Assembly (NCBI RefSeq): GCF_000272105.2
Contig: NZ_AJZD02000360.1
Location: 1 to 64,000, forward strand
Source: Vibrio splendidus 12E03
GTDB taxonomy: Bacteria > Pseudomonadota > Gammaproteobacteria > Enterobacterales > Vibrionaceae
Direction of reading: 5' to 3'
Length of the DNA stretch: 64,000 bases
Every line of letters begins with the position of its first letter. Position 1 is the stretch's first letter. Positions 27,647-36,702 of this stretch are shown in pieces. Under the pieces are notes generated by a model. It did not search any database. It had not been told where the DNA came from and saw only the letters and a list, made by a program, of their open reading frames with translations. A program made the translations under genes and the position numbers.

Positions 27647-28390
27647 TCAACCAAAGTCCAACGTTAACAGCAATCGTGTCTCGTCAGATGAAGTGACTGG
27701 TGAACGGTGAACAAGACCTCTATTCTCATTGCCACTCCAACGCTCTCCTTTTAATAACGCAACATCACCACTGGTCATTTTCTGGATGTCAGATTCGTCG
27801 TTGTACAGGCCTGAAACAGAATCAGGCTGTCCGTTACTTCCACGACCAAGCTTAGAACGGTCGACTAAGTCGTTTGGCAACCATTGAGTCGCAACACCAT
27901 GATAAGTTGTCACCAAGCGGCAAGGCACTTGATCAAAATGGAAACGTGGGCACATCGCTTTGTTCAAAACCGCTAAACGCAACCCGACTTCTTCAAGATC
28001 GAACAAACAACAGAACATATCCACCAGCTCTGCCATGTTTTCTAATAACGCTTTAGAAGCGGTTCCATCGGTGGCAAATTCCAATTTATCGAGAGCATTT
28101 TCAGGTGACACGCTAACAGACTTACTAAAGTTTGGATTCAATGCGATAAATTCACTGATTGCCGTCCTTAAGCCTTCATCAAACTGTCGCTGCCATACCG
28201 CTATATTAATATCGCTTTGGTAGATATCCGCTAATACCGTTGGCTGCTCAGAAGCACTAAAGCTTGGCTTGTGATTCGCCGGATCCTGAATACTCACAGC
28301 TGAACTAATGTTGAGTGGCTGGTTGCTATTGGTTGCCAACGGCTTGGTTAACACGGCATTCATTACGTCGTCTCCTTGATACATGCTCAT
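27647..28390 (-). CDS. DUF1826 family protein, probably zinc-responsive
   Basis: A 247-residue protein (or 238 from the internal Met at residue 10). The C-terminal two thirds carry the DUF1826 pattern: VDMFCCLFDLEEVGLRLAVL, CPRFHFDQVPCRLVTTYHG and a late ALLKGERWSGNENRGLVHRSP. The conserved Cys/His residues (CPRFHxDxxPCR) suggest metal binding or an Fe/2OG-like fold. The promoter has a 32-bp perfect palindrome resembling Zur sites, and I recall DUF1826 genes as members of Zur regulons in other proteobacteria. The function is unknown; a role under zinc limitation is inferred. Confidence 0.85.
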   Translation of the reverse strand: MSMYQGDDVMNAVLTKPLATNSNQPLNISSAVSIQDPANHKPSFSASEQPTVLADIYQSDINIAVWQRQFDEGLRTAISEFIALNPNFSKSVSVSPENALDKLEFATDGTASKALLENMAELVDMFCCLFDLEEVGLRLAVLNKAMCPRFHFDQVPCRLVTTYHGVATQWLPNDLVDRSKLGRGSNGQPDSVSGLYNDESDIQKMTSGDVALLKGERWSGNENRGLVHRSPVTSSDETRLLLTLDFG

Positions 28391-28433
28391 CGCTTCCCTT
28401 TTACCAACAAAATAATTATTCTTGGCAAGAGTG

Positions 28434-28465
28434 ATTTCTAGTTATGTTATAACATAACTAGAAAT
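28434..28465. promoter_or_regulatory. 32-bp perfect palindrome, Zur-like operator
   Basis: The half-site ATTTCTAGTTATGTTA (28434-28449) is followed at once by its exact reverse complement. Each strand contains one overlapping match to the Zur-type pattern GTTATA-N-TATAAC (GTTATGTTATAAC), so two sites overlap by symmetry. It is 44 bp upstream of the DUF1826 start and 175 bp upstream of yceI. Confidence 0.65.
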
Positions 28466-28640
28466 AAACAAATCACTTCGTCGATCATGATTACAGTAAT
28501 ACTGCAACGCCCTTCTTTGCCTGCGGTAATTTTTCGAATGCTGAACTAAGCTTCTATCAATTACTCTTTCCAAAAAGTCATTTTAAAAACGTACGACTCA
28601 ACAACGTTAACCTGTGAATTCATCAATCTGGTGACAACTT

Positions 28641-29213
28641 ATGAAAAAACTAATCTCTACATTCGGCCTCTTATGCGCCGTTATCTCCGCTCAATCTTTC
28701 GCGGAGTCGGGCTACACATTAGATCCGAAGTTATCGAACATCACATTCGCGACCATTAAAAAGCAGTTTGTTGTCGAGCCTGCATCCATCAAGTCAATGT
28801 CTGGAGGGCTTACCGAAGAGGGTCAGTTTTCAATAGTATTGGACTTGAAAAGCGTGAGCACCGGAGTCGCTATTCGTGACCAGAGACTCAATGAACTCTA
28901 CTTTGAATCGATGATTTTTCCTGAAGTGAAGATCTCTGGGAAGGTTGAACCGTAGATGCTATCTGGTGATCCAAAAAGAACAACAGTAGCAGCGGAAGTT
29001 ACTTTACACGGCGTAACCAAAACGATCGACTTCCCAGTTGTCGTGGTTCCATCCTCAGGTTTTGTCATGGTTAGCTCAGCCTCGACAATCATCGTCAATG
29101 GCGCTGATTTCGGGATATCGACAGAGAATTTAAACAAACTTTCAGCAACCGTGGGGGGATTAGCGATTGCCGACAAAATTCCCTTAAGCTTCAATCTACT
29201 TTTTGACCAGTAA
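28641..29213 (+). pseudogene. yceI: YceI-like protein gene interrupted by an in-frame stop
   Basis: Together the frame encodes a 190-residue periplasmic YceI-type lipid-binding beta-barrel: signal peptide (ISTFGLLCAVISAQSFA), YTLDPKLSNITFATIKKQF, LDLKSVSTGVAIRDQRLNE, then VTLHGVTKTIDFPV and the terminal IPLSFNLLFDQ. A TAG at 28953-28955 interrupts it after residue 104, and the same frame continues directly with conserved YceI sequence. No frameshift is involved. It is a recent pseudogene, a readthrough case or a sequencing error. The C-terminal half also starts with an ATG at 28956, but translation of it alone is unlikely to fold. Confidence 0.85.
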
Positions 29214-29525
29214 TGGTTTATATCTCTCCTTTTGGACCACCTCATTTCACATTCATCAATCGTTTAAGAATGGTGAATGTGAGTAACATACCGATCCATA
29301 CGAGAAACTCGCCTGCTTCAGGCTAAGGTTTGAATCGACTTAACCGACTCCTCCGTTCGATTCCCCTAAACAGGTCGATAGACACCTTTCACAAAGCGTA
29401 AAATTGAGCATTAGTTAAGCTCTGAGATATCGTTGATGTCACATGTCGTTACACAGCATGACACCTTAGGGCTTTACATCTTGGGCGAGGTAAACAACAA
29501 TCCCTGAGAATAAATCCATAACCTA
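29214..29525. other. Gap of 312 bp after yceI
   Basis: Holds the leader of the next gene; no terminator with a clear U-run, ORF or repeat is apparent. Confidence 0.5.
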
Positions 29526-30236
29526 ATGTATTTAGAAATTATGAGTAGCACAGAAAACAAAAAATCGAGTCCTCTTTTTGAAGTCGTGTTTAACGTCTTC
29601 CTCCCTTCATTCATCTTAATGAAGTTCAGTGGAGAAGAGCACCTTGGAACAGGCTTAGCACTGCTTGTCGCCCTTGCCTTCCCTATTGCTTACGGTGGCA
29701 TGGAGTTAATCCGTAATAAGAAGTTCAACTTTATCGCAGCGCTTGGCTTTGTCAGCGTGCTATTAACCGGCGGTATTGGTTTCTTTGAGCTAGACACTCG
29801 TTGGTTAGCACTAAAAGAGGCATTAATCCCCGGTCTAATTGGTTTGGCGGTTCTTGGCTCAACCTTCACCCGCTACCCGTTTATCCAGAAAGTTATCTTC
29901 ACACCGGCCCTGTTAAATATCTCTCTTATTGAAGAGCGCCTAAAGCAGTTCGGTAACCAAGCAAAGTTTGATCGTTGTCTAATGACATCGAACTACCTAT
30001 TCGCAAGTACCTTCGCTTTCTCTTCTGCGATGAACTATTTCCTAGCGACTTGGATTGTGACAAGCCCTGCCGGCACTGCAGCCTTTAATGAAGAGTTGGG
30101 CAAACTCACGCTATACAGCTACCCAGCCATAGCTATCCCTAGCATGCTGATGATGTTAGGTATTTTCTATTACATTTGGCGCCAAGTTCGCGCTATGACT
30201 TCGCTAGAAACAGAACAAATCTTTATTACTAAGTAG
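29526..30236 (+). CDS. VC0807-type membrane protein
   Basis: A 236-residue inner-membrane protein with six to seven hydrophobic segments (about 22-40, 43-60, 68-90, 95-115, 160-180, 205-225). It has the family features LFEVVFNVFLPSFILMKFSG at the start and FDRCLMTSNYLFASTFAFSS in the middle. I recognise it as the uncharacterised Vibrio VC0807-like family. The start may be the ATG at 29526 or that at 29541 (MSSTEN); neither has a strong RBS. A perfect bidirectional terminator follows. Confidence 0.78.
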   Translation: MYLEIMSSTENKKSSPLFEVVFNVFLPSFILMKFSGEEHLGTGLALLVALAFPIAYGGMELIRNKKFNFIAALGFVSVLLTGGIGFFELDTRWLALKEALIPGLIGLAVLGSTFTRYPFIQKVIFTPALLNISLIEERLKQFGNQAKFDRCLMTSNYLFASTFAFSSAMNYFLATWIVTSPAGTAAFNEELGKLTLYSYPAIAIPSMLMMLGIFYYIWRQVRAMTSLETEQIFITK

Positions 30237-30294
30237 TTCTCGTTACGTTAGCTTTAAATACAGAACCGCTTCAAATACTAGATTTTTTTAAACG

Positions 30295-30334
30295 CTATAA
30301 AGCCCAGCCCTGTCGCTGGGCTTTATAGTTTTTG
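30295..30334. terminator. Bidirectional terminator after the VC0807-type gene
   Basis: CTATAAAGCCCAGC (30295-30308) pairs with GCTGGGCTTTATAG (30315-30328), then TTTTT. The rest of 30237-30619 is promoter-like AT-rich DNA before the HU gene. Confidence 0.9.
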
Positions 30335-30619
30335 CTATCTAAATTCATGAACTCAATCGGCGCACGTTTGATTGATACTCTCAATCAACCAAGACATTCA
30401 CCGCCACTTATCCGTCGTGAACTCAACTAACTCGCTTTAAATCCATAATAATCAATGAATTCCATTGATTGAGCCGACAGATGCTTTTATAGTCAATTCT
30501 GTTGGTTACTTTACAAAGCTCTACCCAACCACTGACAATATTTCAGTTGCCGTTGATAAGATCGCATAAGCTAGGTGCTAAAGGTAGACGCCAGCCGTAC
30601 TCAATAAGGAATATAGATT

Positions 30620-30895
30620 ATGAACAAATCTCAATTAGTTGAACACATCGCGACTTCTGCAGACATCTCAAAAGACCAAGCAGGCACGGCGCTCAATGCG
30701 CTTGTTGAAGGTATCTCTACTTCGCTTGCTAACGGTGATGACGTATCGATCCTTGGATTTGGTAGCTTTAAAGTTAACTCTCGTGCCGCTCGAACTGGTC
30801 GCAACCCGCGTACCGGAGAAGAGATTCAAATTGCAGCGTCAAAAACGCCAGCATTTAAAGCAGGCAAAGCACTGAAAGAGACGTGCAACCTGTAA
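30620..30895 (+). CDS. HU-family DNA-binding protein
   Basis: A 91-residue HU-like protein. It has the dimer helices (MNKSQLVEHIATSADISK, ALNALVEGISTSL), the SILGFGSFKV core, and the DNA-binding arm ARTGRNPRTGEEIQI with the intercalating Pro. It ends KALKETCNL, a tail with Cys that differs from the K-rich ends of HupA/HupB, so it is a third HU-type protein rather than a core HU subunit. AAGGAA lies 12 bp before ATG. A 47-codon basic ORF follows 25 bp downstream. Confidence 0.9.
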   Translation: MNKSQLVEHIATSADISKDQAGTALNALVEGISTSLANGDDVSILGFGSFKVNSRAARTGRNPRTGEEIQIAASKTPAFKAGKALKETCNL

Positions 30896-30920
30896 TACAA
30901 AAAATACAAGGAAGGTTACG

Positions 30921-31064
30921 ATGACGACTAAGGAAAAAGCGAAAACGAGCCGAAGCAAAAAAGCAGGTAAGTCGACTAAAGCGCAAGCCGAAACACCTAA
31001 GACTCGTCAACGCATTGAAGAGCTTCTCGAACAGCGTGAATTGGCCAAACTGTTAGAGCTATAG
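30921..31064 (+). CDS. 47-residue basic protein, co-transcribed with the HU gene
   Basis: The ATG is preceded by a strong AAGGAAGG, 5 bp away. The product starts with a Lys/Arg/Ser/Thr-rich tail (TTKEKAKTSRSKKAGKSTKA) and ends in a predicted amphipathic helix (RQRIEELLEQRELAKLLEL). It has the look of a small nucleic-acid-binding or adaptor protein, vaguely like DUF3545-type proteins. It lies 25 bp behind the HU gene and before a clear terminator, which supports a two-gene operon. Confidence 0.7.
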   Translation: MTTKEKAKTSRSKKAGKSTKAQAETPKTRQRIEELLEQRELAKLLEL

Positions 31065-31119
31065 TTTATATAAGAACTAAAGTTTAGGTTTGAGCAAAGT
31101 GATAGTTTGTTATCGTTCT

Positions 31120-31150
31120 AATGCCACTGCAGATTTGTAGTGGCATTTTT
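31120..31150 (+). terminator. Terminator of the HU operon
   Basis: AATGCCACT (31120-31128) pairs with AGTGGCATT (31139-31147), followed by T5. The rest of the 31065-31391 gap shows nothing else. Confidence 0.9.
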
Positions 31151-31391
31151 GGTTTAGAAACAGATTCCTAAAGTAAATACCAATCGCGACCTACGCCTTC
31201 TATCTACTCAAACACAAACACATCTGCCCAAAATCTGAGCTCTAAGTAACTGATTAAGTTACATAGCTATACATATCCATACTTACCCAAATCGCCTTTT
31301 TCACTATCATCATTTTCTTGTTATTGGTGAGATTATTGGAAGGGTTCGTGACACGACTGTGTTCGAGCAATCCTTCTTCTTTGAGGTGATT

Positions 31392-32294
31392 ATGAATGTC
31401 GTTCGCATGGGGATTGAAGCAAATACCCATAAAAATAAGGGTAAGTACAAAGCGATACTTAAGTTTACTATTCGAGCCCTGTTTTATTATTCAGCCACTC
31501 GAAAAATGAGTGATAATTTCAACTCTGAAGAGAGAAAGTTGTTATTTATCAAGCAACCCAACTTCCTTTCTAAATTTGTCACTCCCTACTTATGCACTGG
31601 CTTTAGCAATAAAGAAAAGATAGAAATCTTATCCAAGCACTACGACTGGTTTGAAGAAACCTTCGCAACAGAAGCTAGACACCAAATCTATAATGAAAGA
31701 CTCAATCTTTTAAAACTAGAGATAGATGACAACGTTTATCTGGTTAATCTCAGCTTTGAAAGAAACGCGAGAAAAGAAGGTGAACTGACAATTTCATTGA
31801 CCAATTCTCTACTCGAAAAAATGTATTGCATCTCGTTCACTGTTTTCGACAACAGCATCTACATCGGTGGTATTCAAGGTGGGGCCAATGACAATGGATT
31901 TAGCCGCACATTCACAAAAGCTTTCTACGGTTTAAGACCTAAATCCTTCATGGTAGAAACACTAAGACTGTTAGCCATTAACTTAGGTATCAACAATATC
32001 TATGCGGTAAAAGAGTCTGGTCATGTGTCGAACTCATTACGCTACGGCAAGAAAAACAAAGACATCAGCCTTAAGTACGATAGTTTGTGGGAGGAGCACG
32101 ATGGACAGGTGCATAATGACTATTTTTATCGTCTACCAACCAACCCCAACAGAAAAGATCTTGAGGCTCTAAAACGCCAAAAGCGCAAGTTGTATCGCGA
32201 GCGTTACGCTTGGTTAGACCAATATGAACTAGATCTAAAGAACGTAATCAGTCAGCACATCCATGATCCTATTCATTATGCTCATGACAGTTAA
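31392..32294 (+). CDS. VirK/YbjX family (DUF535) protein
   Basis: A 300-residue protein, starting at the ATG at 31392 after GAGGTGAT; a GTG at 31359 would add 11 residues. Family marks are FLSKFVTPYLCTGFSNKEKIEILSKHY (in parts), YIGGIQGG, the KAFYGLRPKSFMVETLRLLA segment and the C-terminal LKRQKRKLYRERYAWLDQ. VirK/YbjX proteins are linked in enterics to envelope modification and virulence but have no settled biochemical role. It has no signal peptide, and a basic C-terminal helix. It stands alone. Confidence 0.85.
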   Translation: MNVVRMGIEANTHKNKGKYKAILKFTIRALFYYSATRKMSDNFNSEERKLLFIKQPNFLSKFVTPYLCTGFSNKEKIEILSKHYDWFEETFATEARHQIYNERLNLLKLEIDDNVYLVNLSFERNARKEGELTISLTNSLLEKMYCISFTVFDNSIYIGGIQGGANDNGFSRTFTKAFYGLRPKSFMVETLRLLAINLGINNIYAVKESGHVSNSLRYGKKNKDISLKYDSLWEEHDGQVHNDYFYRLPTNPNRKDLEALKRQKRKLYRERYAWLDQYELDLKNVISQHIHDPIHYAHDS

Positions 32295-32560
32295 TTTGGC
32301 TAACCTTTACTCGACTCGCTAACGCGTATTACCTTTACTAGCGTGCTTTAGTCTAATCACAACCCTTGGACCAAACGCTCAATCCCGAGGTGATAGCTTC
32401 AAATTAATATTAGACAATGCTAATTTACATCTTTATAGTATCTAGGTATTTCGAAACTACTCAATCGCCGGCGACCAGCCAGTACTGATCATTAAGAAGA
32501 TACAAGCTCTATGCTCGGCAATTTGTATAGTTAAACTTAGAGACAGTAATAGGTAAACGT

Positions 32561-34264
32561 ATGACTAAAATTGTAATCATCGGTGGCGTAGCTGGAGGTG
32601 CTTCAGCTGCTGCACGCGCTCGTCGTCTTAGTGAAGAAGCCGAAATCATAATGTTTGAACGAGGACCATTCGTCTCTTTTGCCAACTGTGGATTGCCATA
32701 CCACATAGGTGGCGATATCGAAGATAGAAGCAAGCTTCTGTTACAAACACCTGAAAGCTTCTTAGCTCGCTTCAACGTTGACGCACGAGTAATGAACGAA
32801 GTTACCTCTATTGATCGCACCAATAAAACCGTTACAGTCAAAAATCTTGTTGATGGTAATCACTACAGCGAGAGTTACGACTTCTTATTACTCAGCCCTG
32901 GAGCCGGTGCCGTCGTTCCTCCCATCTCAGGAATCGATAACCCCCTCACCCATTCACTACGCAATATTCCAGATATGGACCGCATCATCGAAACAATCCA
33001 AATGAATAAACCTGAGCACGCGACAGTTGTTGGCGGTGGCTTTATCGGCTTGGAAATGATGGAAGCGTTTCATCAGCTTGGGATCAAGACTTCGTTGATT
33101 GAGATGGCTGACCAAGTAATGACGCCTGTAGACCGGGAAATGGCCGGCTTTGCCCATGCGGAGATTCGTGACAAAGGCATCGACCTAAAACTCGGCGTCG
33201 CGCTTGAGTCTGTGAAATATATACCTAACGAACACATCGCCAGTTTTGATTCAGGCGAGAGCGAGAAGCACCAACACATAGAGGGTGAATTAGAATTAAC
33301 ACTTAATAATGGCGAGTCATTAACTACTGATATCTTAATCATGGCTATCGGTGTGCGTCCTGAGACTAAGTTAGCAAAAGAAGCAGGACTTCAAATTGGC
33401 GAACTAGGTGGTATCTACACCAATGAAATGATGCAGACTAGCGATCCTAGCATCTACGCTGTGGGGGATGTGGTCGAAGAAAAAGACTTTGTCACAGGTG
33501 CACAAACTCTAGTTCCGCTTGCTGGCCCTGCTAACCGTCAAGGTCGTATGGCTGCCGACAACATGCTCGGACGCAATGAAATCTATCAAGGTACACAGGG
33601 CACAGCTATCTGTAAGATTTTTGACCTAGCCGTTGCCTCAACAGGGAAAAACGAAAAACAGTTGAAGCGTGAAGGCGTCGACTATGAAAAAGTCTATGTG
33701 CATACCGCAAGCCACGCTAGCTACTATCCTGGCGCTGAGATTGTCTCATTCAAGATGTTATTCGCCCCTAAGACAGGGAAAATACTAGGTGCGCAAGCCG
33801 TCGGTAAAGATGGCGTTGATAAACGCATTGATGTTATGGCAGTAGCTCAACGTGCAGGTATGACCGTTGATCAGCTTCAACACCTTGAATTAACCTATGC
33901 ACCACCTTACGGGAGTGCCAAGGACGTGATTAACCAAGCCGCATTTGTTGCCAACAATATTATTAAAGGTGACGCGACACCTATTCATTTCGATGAGATT
34001 GCAACATTAAGCGACAACCAACTCCTACTCGATGTTCGTAACCCTGGCGAACTAGAAAATGGTGGCTTTATTGAAGGCGCAATCAACATTCCTGTCGACC
34101 AACTGCGTGATCGAATGAGTGAGCTCCCAGCAGACAAAGAGATTGTAATCTACTGCCAAGTCGGGTTACGTGGTAACGTGGCTTATCGCCAACTCGTCAA
34201 CAACGGCTTTAAAGCACGCAACTTAATCGGTGGTTATAGAACGCTCATGTATGCAAGAGCTTAA
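32561..34264 (+). CDS. CoA-disulfide/persulfide reductase with C-terminal rhodanese domain
   Basis: A 567-residue FAD enzyme of the CoADR-RHD type that uses NAD(P)H to reduce CoA disulfides or persulfides. Motifs are IIGGVAGGASAAARARRL (FAD site), the single active Cys43 in FANCGLPYHIGG, VVGGGFIGLEMMEA (NAD(P)H site), IYAVGDVVE, and a dimerisation domain to about residue 450. Residues about 470-567 form a rhodanese domain with active-site Cys532 in YCQVGLRG. Both cysteines being present fits polysulfide or persulfide reduction during sulfur metabolism. No sulfur regulator is adjacent. Confidence 0.93.
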   Translation: MTKIVIIGGVAGGASAAARARRLSEEAEIIMFERGPFVSFANCGLPYHIGGDIEDRSKLLLQTPESFLARFNVDARVMNEVTSIDRTNKTVTVKNLVDGNHYSESYDFLLLSPGAGAVVPPISGIDNPLTHSLRNIPDMDRIIETIQMNKPEHATVVGGGFIGLEMMEAFHQLGIKTSLIEMADQVMTPVDREMAGFAHAEIRDKGIDLKLGVALESVKYIPNEHIASFDSGESEKHQHIEGELELTLNNGESLTTDILIMAIGVRPETKLAKEAGLQIGELGGIYTNEMMQTSDPSIYAVGDVVEEKDFVTGAQTLVPLAGPANRQGRMAADNMLGRNEIYQGTQGTAICKIFDLAVASTGKNEKQLKREGVDYEKVYVHTASHASYYPGAEIVSFKMLFAPKTGKILGAQAVGKDGVDKRIDVMAVAQRAGMTVDQLQHLELTYAPPYGSAKDVINQAAFVANNIIKGDATPIHFDEIATLSDNQLLLDVRNPGELENGGFIEGAINIPVDQLRDRMSELPADKEIVIYCQVGLRGNVAYRQLVNNGFKARNLIGGYRTLMYARA

Positions 34265-34310
34265 GGATTAATACTTAGTCGCCGGTAATGGTGCGCGGAC
34301 ACTTACGGGC

Positions 34311-34331
34311 TAGTTGCTAGTTGCTAGTTGC
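34311..34331. repeat. Heptanucleotide repeat, three copies
   Basis: TAGTTGC occurs three times in tandem between the reductase gene and the next terminator; a short slippage-prone tract in noncoding DNA. Confidence 0.85.
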
Positions 34332-34381
34332 TGAGAGAAAGTCGCTCATATATAGATGCGAGTAGTTAATAGTAAACATTG

Positions 34382-34422
34382 AAAAACCGAGCTTGGCATT
34401 TAAGTAAGTGCCAAGCTCTTTT
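34382..34422. terminator. Bidirectional terminator between reductase and Crp-family genes
   Basis: GAGCTTGGCA (34389-34398) pairs with TGCCAAGCTC (34409-34418), with A5 before and TTTT after. Confidence 0.88.
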
Positions 34423-34423
34423 A

Positions 34424-35104
34424 TTATTCGTAGGAGTCAATAAAAGCTTGCAGTGCTCGCTGATCGACAATTTCTAACCCTTGATCTCCTTTTCTGATGA
34501 ACCCCTTGTCTAGTAGGTCTTTAACCGCTCTTCGATACACTCTGCTCGATGTACCAAATCGTTCTGCTTCTTGATTCACTTTATCGAAACCGCCTAACAC
34601 AGTGTTAGTCTCGCTTTGAACCAATAAATCATAGGCAATATTGTAGGTAATTGAGTGTAAAAGACGGTTAGTATAAATACCCATAGAGTCTTGATAATCT
34701 TCCGCTAATGCAGAGGCAAAGAAGAACATCATCTCCGGATTTTCATGTAGTGCTTCTGCTAATCTCTGAATGCAAATAACATCAACTTGCATGTGTTCAT
34801 CAGCCACTACGTTCCACTGACAAGGGGTCTGCGTGAAAAACTCCATCTCACCGAAGATATGGTAATCACAATTCACTTCGCCCAATTGAAAGCGTCGCCC
34901 ATTAGCCGCGGAAATACTCATAGAGACTCTTCCTGCGGGCACGACATAAAGATACTGAAGCTGCTCACCTTGACGTAGGATTTCATCATTTTGATTGAAG
35001 TAACGAGAGTTAACTTGGTGTTGGTAGATGAGATCTCTAAATTCAGAGCTTTTTTGTTCTAAGTAGTTTTTAAAGCGTCCGCTTGAGTATGGTGCAATCT
35101 TCAT
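34424..35104 (-). CDS. Crp/Fnr-family regulator (YeiL-like)
   Basis: A 226-residue regulator with a cyclic-nucleotide-binding-like beta-barrel (about 30-130: LRQGEQLQYLYVVPAGRVSMS, EMEFFTQTPCQWNVVADE) and a C-terminal helix-turn-helix (about 175-215: AERFGTSSRVYRRAVKDLLDKG). It lacks the N-terminal Cys cluster of FNR and a full cAMP pocket signature. It resembles YeiL, which in E. coli sits beside a nucleoside hydrolase gene; here it lies 126 bp downstream of a nucleoside phosphorylase/pnuC operon in the same orientation. Control of that operon is a reasonable inference. Confidence 0.82.
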   Translation of the reverse strand: MKIAPYSSGRFKNYLEQKSSEFRDLIYQHQVNSRYFNQNDEILRQGEQLQYLYVVPAGRVSMSISAANGRRFQLGEVNCDYHIFGEMEFFTQTPCQWNVVADEHMQVDVICIQRLAEALHENPEMMFFFASALAEDYQDSMGIYTNRLLHSITYNIAYDLLVQSETNTVLGGFDKVNQEAERFGTSSRVYRRAVKDLLDKGFIRKGDQGLEIVDQRALQAFIDSYE

Positions 35105-35182
35105 ACTTACTCTCTCATTACATTACTGCTGTTTATATTCAAACGATTGTAACCACTTAAACCACAGGAGAGAACACAATAA

Positions 35183-35210
35183 AAAAGCGACGGTCTCCCA
35201 TCGCTTTTAT
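35183..35210 (-). terminator. Terminator after the nucleoside phosphorylase gene
   Basis: AAAAGCGA (35183-35190) pairs with TCGCTTTT (35201-35208); the flanking A run gives a U-tail on the minus strand. Confidence 0.78.
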
Positions 35211-35230
35211 TGTTGTTTTTCGCCAGAACC

Positions 35231-35965
35231 TTATTGTGCAATTAATGCTTCCAGTGCCGCTAAAGATGCTAGCCGCTCTCCTTGCATCATTGCCTCTGCC
35301 TCATCGACATATTGCCCAACGCCCTCTTTTACATCTTGTTCATACAAGACAACATTGTTCAAGATAGAAGCTACATTAAGCCCTCTCAAGCGTCCAACGG
35401 TAAACAGCGCGGATGTTTCCATGTCTGCACCTAAAATGCCTTTGCCATTCCAGTACTGACAAAGCGCCTGTTCATCATCGGTATAAAAACTGTCGTGTGA
35501 GCGTACCGTGCCCAAATAGTAAGGTGTTATTTGCTGCTGCAAGAACTTGTCTAGCTCTTTAAGCAGAGAGAAGCTTGCATAAGCGGGATACGACGGTTTA
35601 ACGTAAGCCGCAGACCCCCCCTCATCACGAACCGCGCCCTCTGCAATAATTAGCTCACCAAGCCCGATATGTGACTGCATTGCGCCTGCAGACCCTACTC
35701 GGACAATATGAGTCACACCACAAAACTTAAGCTCTTCTACCGCAATGATCATTGAAGGTGCGCCAATGCCAGTGCTACAAACCGATATCGCTTTCCCTTG
35801 ATAGACACCCGTGAAGATTCGATACTCTCGGTTCTCAGAAACCAACTCTGCCTCTTCAAGTAAGCTCGCGATACGATTCGCTCTATCAGGCTCACCACAA
35901 ACAATGACCAACGAAGCAATTTGCGTTTCATCAACGCCGATATGAGGTTGCTTTGCCATCTTCAC
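35231..35965 (-). CDS. Nucleoside phosphorylase (uridine phosphorylase / PNP-I family)
   Basis: A 244-residue member of the NP-I family that splits a nucleoside with phosphate into base and ribose-1-phosphate. Visible motifs are VIVCGEPDRANRIA (phosphate site, GxPxR type), the central VRVGSAGAMQ, and GADMETSALFTVGRLRGL with the ribose-binding Met-Glu. It starts 2 bp after the pnuC stop, so the two are translated together. That partner suggests a role in processing imported nicotinamide riboside or another nucleoside; the base specificity cannot be read here. Confidence 0.88.
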   Translation of the reverse strand: MKMAKQPHIGVDETQIASLVIVCGEPDRANRIASLLEEAELVSENREYRIFTGVYQGKAISVCSTGIGAPSMIIAVEELKFCGVTHIVRVGSAGAMQSHIGLGELIIAEGAVRDEGGSAAYVKPSYPAYASFSLLKELDKFLQQQITPYYLGTVRSHDSFYTDDEQALCQYWNGKGILGADMETSALFTVGRLRGLNVASILNNVVLYEQDVKEGVGQYVDEAEAMMQGERLASLAALEALIAQ

Positions 35966-35967
35966 TC

Positions 35968-36702
35968 CTAAGAAGCCGTTGCTTGAGTGAGTGATTTATC
36001 ACTGTTTCGTTTTGCAGTTCGCGCCCACTCACGAGTACCATTTGCCGCAATAAACATTAAGATTGCGTATTGAACAGACATTGCGTAAACGCCCTGCGTT
36101 GCATAAATACCAACACTAATAATGTTAATCACAATCCACAGTATCCAGTTTTCAACATACTTACGTGTCATAAGAACTTGAGCAACAATAGATAGAATGG
36201 TCATCGTTGCATCCCAGAATGGGAACGCATCCGGTTCAAGCACTGGCTCCGCTAAATCCGCACCAAATAGATTCAGGCTATCTACCGCGATGTTTGCTAG
36301 CGCAAAGAAGAATGGGTCGATGTACATAGTTAACAAAGCAATAGAAATCGCACACGCTACGGCCGTTGCTACTAGTTTATTTTGGCTCAACCAACGAACT
36401 TCTAGCGTTTCACCTTGCTCATTAGGACGTGTCCATGCGTACCAACCGTAAATGTTGGCGCAAAAGAAAAAGAGTTGTAGAAGTAACAGTCCGTATAACT
36501 GAATTTGGAAAAAGATAACCGCGAATAAGGTGACATTCAGCAATCCGAACAGGTAGTTAATGGTTTTTTCTTGGCTTGCAAACCAAATACACAACAAACC
36601 AAACACGGTGCCGAATGCTTCAATCCAGCTCATTGCGTAGCCATCCCCTATTGGGATATTGACTAGAGTATTGTTGATATCAAGTAGGGCGAATAGGTCC
36701 AT
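35968..36702 (-). CDS. pnuC: PnuC-family nucleoside (nicotinamide riboside) transporter
   Basis: A 244-residue inner-membrane protein with seven to eight hydrophobic segments. It carries PnuC marks: SWIEAFGTVFGLLCIWFASQ near the start, NIYGWYAWTRP in the middle, and TRKYVENWILWIVINIISVGIYA near the end. PnuC carries nicotinamide riboside by facilitated diffusion. It forms an operon with the nucleoside phosphorylase and, further down, a YeiL-like regulator. No TPP-riboswitch motif is visible upstream, which argues against the thiamine-transporting PnuT subtype. Confidence 0.9.
   Translation of the reverse strand: MDLFALLDINNTLVNIPIGDGYAMSWIEAFGTVFGLLCIWFASQEKTINYLFGLLNVTLFAVIFFQIQLYGLLLLQLFFFCANIYGWYAWTRPNEQGETLEVRWLSQNKLVATAVACAISIALLTMYIDPFFFALANIAVDSLNLFGADLAEPVLEPDAFPFWDATMTILSIVAQVLMTRKYVENWILWIVINIISVGIYATQGVYAMSVQYAILMFIAANGTREWARTAKRNSDKSLTQATAS

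Noticed and set aside
28434..28465. Fur box
   Set aside because: The palindrome lacks the GATAAT hexamers of Fur sites and fits the TGTTATA/TATAACA Zur pattern better.
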